Assembly (NCBI GenBank): GCA_964560165.1
Contig: CAZLLB010000150.1
Coordinates: forward strand, 1 to 8,368
Reading direction: 5' to 3'
DNA: 8,368 bases
Source of the DNA: Parvibaculum sp964560165
GTDB taxonomy: Bacteria; Pseudomonadota; Alphaproteobacteria; Parvibaculales; Parvibaculaceae
The position numbers and the translations under genes were made by a program. How positions within the stretch are numbered: position 1 is the first letter of the stretch; the number at the start of each line of letters is the position of its first letter. The notes beneath the pieces are model-generated. The model was not told the origin of the DNA. It searched no databases and saw nothing but the letters and a program-made list of their open reading frames with translations. Shown here one piece after another: positions 6,120 to 8,368 of the stretch.

Positions 6120-6222
6120 CCCTCATCCTGAGGAGTCGCGAAGCTGCGTCTCGAAGGACGACGCCCGAGCGCGCCGCCATCCTTCGAGACGCGGACCTCT
6201 GGTCCGCTCCTCAGGGTGAGGG
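6120..6222. repeat. Nested palindromic intergenic element (REP-like)
   Basis: Two inverted repeats are nested. The outer arms are CCCTCATCCTGAGGAG (6120-6135) and CTCCTCAGGGTGAGGG (6207-6222), 16 bp with one mismatch. The inner arms are GCGTCTCGAAGGA (6146-6158) and TCCTTCGAGACGC (6180-6192), 13 bp, perfect. The roughly 103-base unit could fold into one long imperfect hairpin. I recall closely similar sequences as dispersed intergenic repeats in alphaproteobacteria, but only one copy is present here. It lies between the ilvC terminator and the racemase-family gene, ending 19 bases before that start codon, so it would be in that gene's leader unless the promoter is inside the element. Confidence 0.8.
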
Positions 6223-6238
6223 CCATAGGCAAAAGACA

Positions 6239-6271
6239 AAGGGCCCTCCGCGACAATCGCGGAAGGCCCTT
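6239..6271 (-). terminator. Rho-independent terminator of the ilvBNC operon
   Basis: Arms 6239-6253 and 6257-6271 form a 15-bp GC-rich stem with a 3-base loop. On the plus strand one pair is a C/A mismatch (6246/6264), but in minus-strand RNA it becomes a G-U pair, so the stem is complete only in the ilv direction. After the stem the minus strand reads TTTGTCTTTTG, a U-rich tail. It lies 31 bases past the ilvC stop codon. Confidence 0.88.
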
Positions 6272-6302
6272 CGATAAAGTGTAAGGCTAAGCCGCGACGG
6301 CG

Positions 6303-7322
6303 TTAGTTCTTGGCCTTGTCCACGAGCTTGTTCGCGGCAATCCAGGGCATCATGGCGCGAAGCTTCGCACCGACTTCCTCGATCGGATGAGCAGCAGCGG
6401 CAGCGCGCGTCGCCTTGAAGCTCGTCTGGTTGACCTTGTTCTCCAGCATCCAGTCGCGCGTGAACTTGCCGGTCTGAATGTCGCTCAGAACGCGCTTCAT
6501 TTCCGCCTTCGTCTCAGACGTCACGATGCGCGGGCCGGTGACATATTCGCCGTATTCCGCCGTGTTCGAGATCGAGTAGTTCATGTTGGCGATGCCGCCT
6601 TCATAGATCAGATCGACGATCAGCTTCACTTCATGCAGGCACTCGAAGTAAGCCATCTCCGGTGCATAGCCCGCTTCCGTCAGCGTCTCGAAACCGGCGC
6701 GGATGAGTTCGACCAGACCGCCGCAGAGCACGACCTGCTCGCCGAAAAGGTCCGTCTCGCATTCTTCGCGGAACGTCGTCTCGATGATGCCCGCGCGGCC
6801 ACCGCCGATGGCCGACGCATAGGACAGGCCCACGTCATGCGCATTGCCGCTCGCATCCTGATGGACGGCGATGAGGCAAGGCACGCCGCCGCCGCGCTTG
6901 TATTCCGAGCGCACCGTATGGCCGGGGCCCTTGGGCGCAACCATCAGCACGTCGATGTCGGCGCGCGGCTCGATCAGGTTGAAATGGATGTTGAGGCCGT
7001 GCGCGAAAAGAAGCGCCGCGCCCGGCTTCATGTTGGCATGAAGATGATCGCGATAGATGTCACCCTGAAGCTCGTCCGGCGTCAGCATCATCACCACATC
7101 GGCCCATTTGGCCGCATCGGCCACGGTGAGAACCTTCAGGCCCTCGCCTTCGGCCTTCTTGGCGGTCGCGGAACCGGCGCGCAGCGCCACGGCAACTTCC
7201 TTCGCGCCGCTGTCGCGCAGATTGAGCGCATGGGCGTGGCCCTGGCTACCATAGCCGACAATGGCAACTTTCTTGCCTTTGATGAGGTTCACATCTGCGT
7301 CGCGGTCATAATAAACGCGCAT
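6303..7322 (-). CDS. ilvC: Ketol-acid reductoisomerase (NADP+)
   Basis: IlvC converts acetolactate (or acetohydroxybutyrate) to the dihydroxy acid by a Mg-dependent alkyl shift and NADPH reduction, the second common step of valine, leucine and isoleucine synthesis. The 339 residues are the normal length of the short class I enzyme. The Rossmann loop is GYGSQGHAHALNLRDSG (23-39), and RAGSATAKKAE (48-58) is the cofactor-phosphate region. Catalytic residues are H108 (AHGLNIHF), D191 and E195 (ETDLFGE), E227 and E231 (YFECLHEVK), and S252 (NYSISNTAEYG). VAPKGPGHTVRSEY (128-141) is a family hallmark. AAGGA lies about 9 bases before the ATG. It follows ilvN by 35 bases and precedes the terminator, making it the last gene of the operon. 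Confidence 0.98.
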   Translation of the reverse strand: MRVYYDRDADVNLIKGKKVAIVGYGSQGHAHALNLRDSGAKEVAVALRAGSATAKKAEGEGLKVLTVADAAKWADVVMMLTPDELQGDIYRDHLHANMKPGAALLFAHGLNIHFNLIEPRADIDVLMVAPKGPGHTVRSEYKRGGGVPCLIAVHQDASGNAHDVGLSYASAIGGGRAGIIETTFREECETDLFGEQVVLCGGLVELIRAGFETLTEAGYAPEMAYFECLHEVKLIVDLIYEGGIANMNYSISNTAEYGEYVTGPRIVTSETKAEMKRVLSDIQTGKFTRDWMLENKVNQTSFKATRAAAAAHPIEEVGAKLRAMMPWIAANKLVDKAKN

Positions 7323-7357
7323 GGGCGTAGTCCTTTTCGTGATCTATCAGGTGTTCG

Positions 7358-7870
7358 TTACATCGCTTCCGAGCCGCGCGCTATGGCGACGACCCCGGTC
7401 CGCGACACATCCACGAGGCCAAGCGGCCTCATCAATCCGACAAAAGCGTCGATTTTTTCCGGCGCGCCCGTCACCTCGAAAACGAACGAGGCAAGCGTCG
7501 TATCGACGACGCGCGCGCGGAACGCATCGGCCAGACGCAGCGCCTCCACGCGCTTCTCGCCGGTGCCCGCGACCTTCACCATGGCCATTTCGCGTTCAAT
7601 GCCGGGTGCGTCGCGGGAAAGATCTACCACCTTATGCACTGGCACCAACCGCTCAAGCTGCGCCTTGATCTGCTCGATCACAGCCGGCGTCCCGCGCGTC
7701 ACGATGGTGATGCGGGACGTATGCCCCGCGCTATCCACCTCGGCCACGGTCAGGCTCTCTATATTGTAGCCCCGGCCCGAAAACAGCCCGATAACACGCG
7801 CGAGAACCCCCGCCTCGTTATCCACGAGGACGGCGATCGTATGCCGCTCAATGCTGGTCTCGGTGCTCAT
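7358..7870 (-). CDS. ilvN: Acetolactate synthase regulatory (small) subunit
   Basis: The 170-residue product has an N-terminal ACT domain (about 9-82) and a C-terminal activation domain (about 92-168), as in E. coli IlvH. HTIAVLVDNEAGVLARVIGLF and SGRGYNIESLTV (10-42) include G21 and N36, at the positions of IlvH G14 and N29 that affect valine feedback. Further typical stretches are RITIVTRG (53-60), EREMAMVKV (92-100) and ASFVFEVTG (127-135). It activates the large subunit and makes it valine-sensitive. The start at 7870 fits the family; the open frame to 7987 would add non-conserved sequence spanning the intercistronic hairpin. The ribosome binding site is weak (AGAGA about 6 bases before the ATG). 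Some annotations of the same family use the symbol ilvH. Confidence 0.97.
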   Translation of the reverse strand: MSTETSIERHTIAVLVDNEAGVLARVIGLFSGRGYNIESLTVAEVDSAGHTSRITIVTRGTPAVIEQIKAQLERLVPVHKVVDLSRDAPGIEREMAMVKVAGTGEKRVEALRLADAFRARVVDTTLASFVFEVTGAPEKIDAFVGLMRPLGLVDVSRTGVVAIARGSEAM

Positions 7871-7944
7871 GCGCGTCTCTGTATTGGGATTAGAGGAAGG
7901 TGGGAAGGCTTTTTTGGCTAATGGCCCGAGTTTGCGCCCATTAA

Positions 7945-7980
7945 TGCCGCCATCTCGAGCTTTATGCCGGGATGGCGGCA
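7945..7980. repeat. Inverted repeat in the ilvB-ilvN gap
   Basis: TGCCGCCATC (7945-7954) and GATGGCGGCA (7971-7980) are perfect 10-bp reverse complements around 16 bases. The stem begins 10 bases after the ilvB stop codon on the minus strand. No U-run follows, so full termination is unlikely; it may pause polymerase, stabilise upstream mRNA or mark a processing site. A second, weaker repeat (TAATGG 7919-7924 / CCATTA 7938-7943) adjoins it. Confidence 0.55.
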
Positions 7981-7990
7981 AAAACAAAGG

Positions 7991-8368
7991 TCAAACCAGC
8001 ATTTTACCCTCTTCCGAGACGGTCTTCGCCTCGGCGTCATCTGCCAGGATCATATCATTATGCGCCGCGCCCGACGGGATCATCGGGAAGCAGTTCTCAA
8101 GCTGATCGACGCGGCAATCGAAAATCACCGGACCATCGGTCGCGATCATCTCCTTGATCTTGCCGTCAAGCTCACCGACTTTCTCGGCGCGCAGACCAAC
8201 CGCGCCATAGGCTTCCGCAAGCTTCACGAAATCGGGCAGCGATTCCGAATAGGACTGCGAGTAGCGCCCGCCATGCAGCAATTCCTGCCACTGGCGCACC
8301 ATGCCCATGTATTCGTTGTTCAGGATGAAAATCTTGACCGGCAACCGGAATTGCACCGCCGTCGAAAT
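7991..8368 (-). CDS. ilvB: Acetolactate synthase catalytic (large) subunit, C-terminal fragment (runs off right edge)
   Basis: The last 125 residues of the thiamine-diphosphate enzyme that condenses two pyruvates (or pyruvate and 2-oxobutyrate) to start branched-chain amino acid synthesis. The frame is open to the right edge, entering as ISTAVQFRLPVK. FILNNEYMGMVRQWQ contains the NN end of the GDG-N26-28-NN diphosphate/Mg motif and the conserved MVRQWQ. HGGRYSQSY, LPDFVKLAEAYGAVG and GPVIFDCRVDQLENCFPMIPSGAAHNDMI are the standard IlvB/IlvI C-terminus, ending about 20 residues later. The GTG inside the fragment at 8356 is not a start. It is the upstream partner of ilvN, 120 bases away; the gene could equally be named ilvI, and the operon promoter lies outside the window. 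Confidence 0.96.
   Translation of the reverse strand: MSTAVQFRLPVKIFILNNEYMGMVRQWQELLHGGRYSQSYSESLPDFVKLAEAYGAVGLRAEKVGELDGKIKEMIATDGPVIFDCRVDQLENCFPMIPSGAAHNDMILADDAEAKTVSEEGKMLV

Noticed and set aside
6387..7769. A 460-codon plus-strand open frame over ilvC and ilvN
   Set aside because: Both genes beneath it on the minus strand are full-length and strongly conserved; the plus-strand product is His/Arg/Ala-rich shadow sequence.

Overview
The window looks like a GC-rich alphaproteobacterial chromosome segment, possibly from a Hyphomicrobiales-like lineage. Three things point there: the opening residues of an MreB typical of that class, an ilvB-ilvN-ilvC cluster with alphaproteobacterial-style proteins, and a nested CCTCATCCTGAGGAG / TCTCGAAGGA palindrome of a kind I recall from intergenic DNA of that group. 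The genus is not determined. All gene functions come from reading motifs; no database search was possible.

Layout, left to right. (1) 1-47: start of mreB on the minus strand, running off the left edge. (2) 48-580: about 530 bases without a convincing gene, holding the mreB ribosome binding site and upstream region and one perfect inverted repeat. (3) 581-1546: a LysR-type regulator, minus strand. (4) 1665-2867: purT, the formate-dependent GAR transformylase of purine synthesis, minus strand. (5) 2969-2992: a clear ArsR/SmtB-type operator in the gap between divergent purT and arsR. (6) 3001-5010: a plus-strand cluster of an SmtB/CzrA-like metal sensor, a CDF zinc-type exporter overlapping it by one base, and a cytoplasmic alpha/beta hydrolase. 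(7) 5013-6100: minus-strand genes for a secreted cupredoxin-fold protein and an Asp/Glu racemase-family protein. The cupredoxin gene ends two bases from the hydrolase gene, inside a perfect palindrome. (8) 6120-6271: the nested palindrome, then the ilvC terminator. (9) 6303 to the right edge: ilvC, ilvN and the 3' end of ilvB, all minus strand, forming the branched-chain amino acid operon (transcription order B-N-C).

How they work together. IlvB and IlvN form acetolactate synthase (catalytic and valine-sensing subunits), and IlvC carries out the next step of valine, leucine and isoleucine synthesis. The sensor-exporter pair should be a self-contained zinc (or similar divalent metal) detoxification switch: metal releases the sensor from its operator and the exporter is made. 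The hydrolase rides in the same transcript for no evident reason. Most of the window is ordinary core metabolism. The parts that merit a second look are the hydrolase in the metal-efflux operon, the racemase-family protein lacking its second catalytic cysteine, and the short repeats and hairpins between genes.
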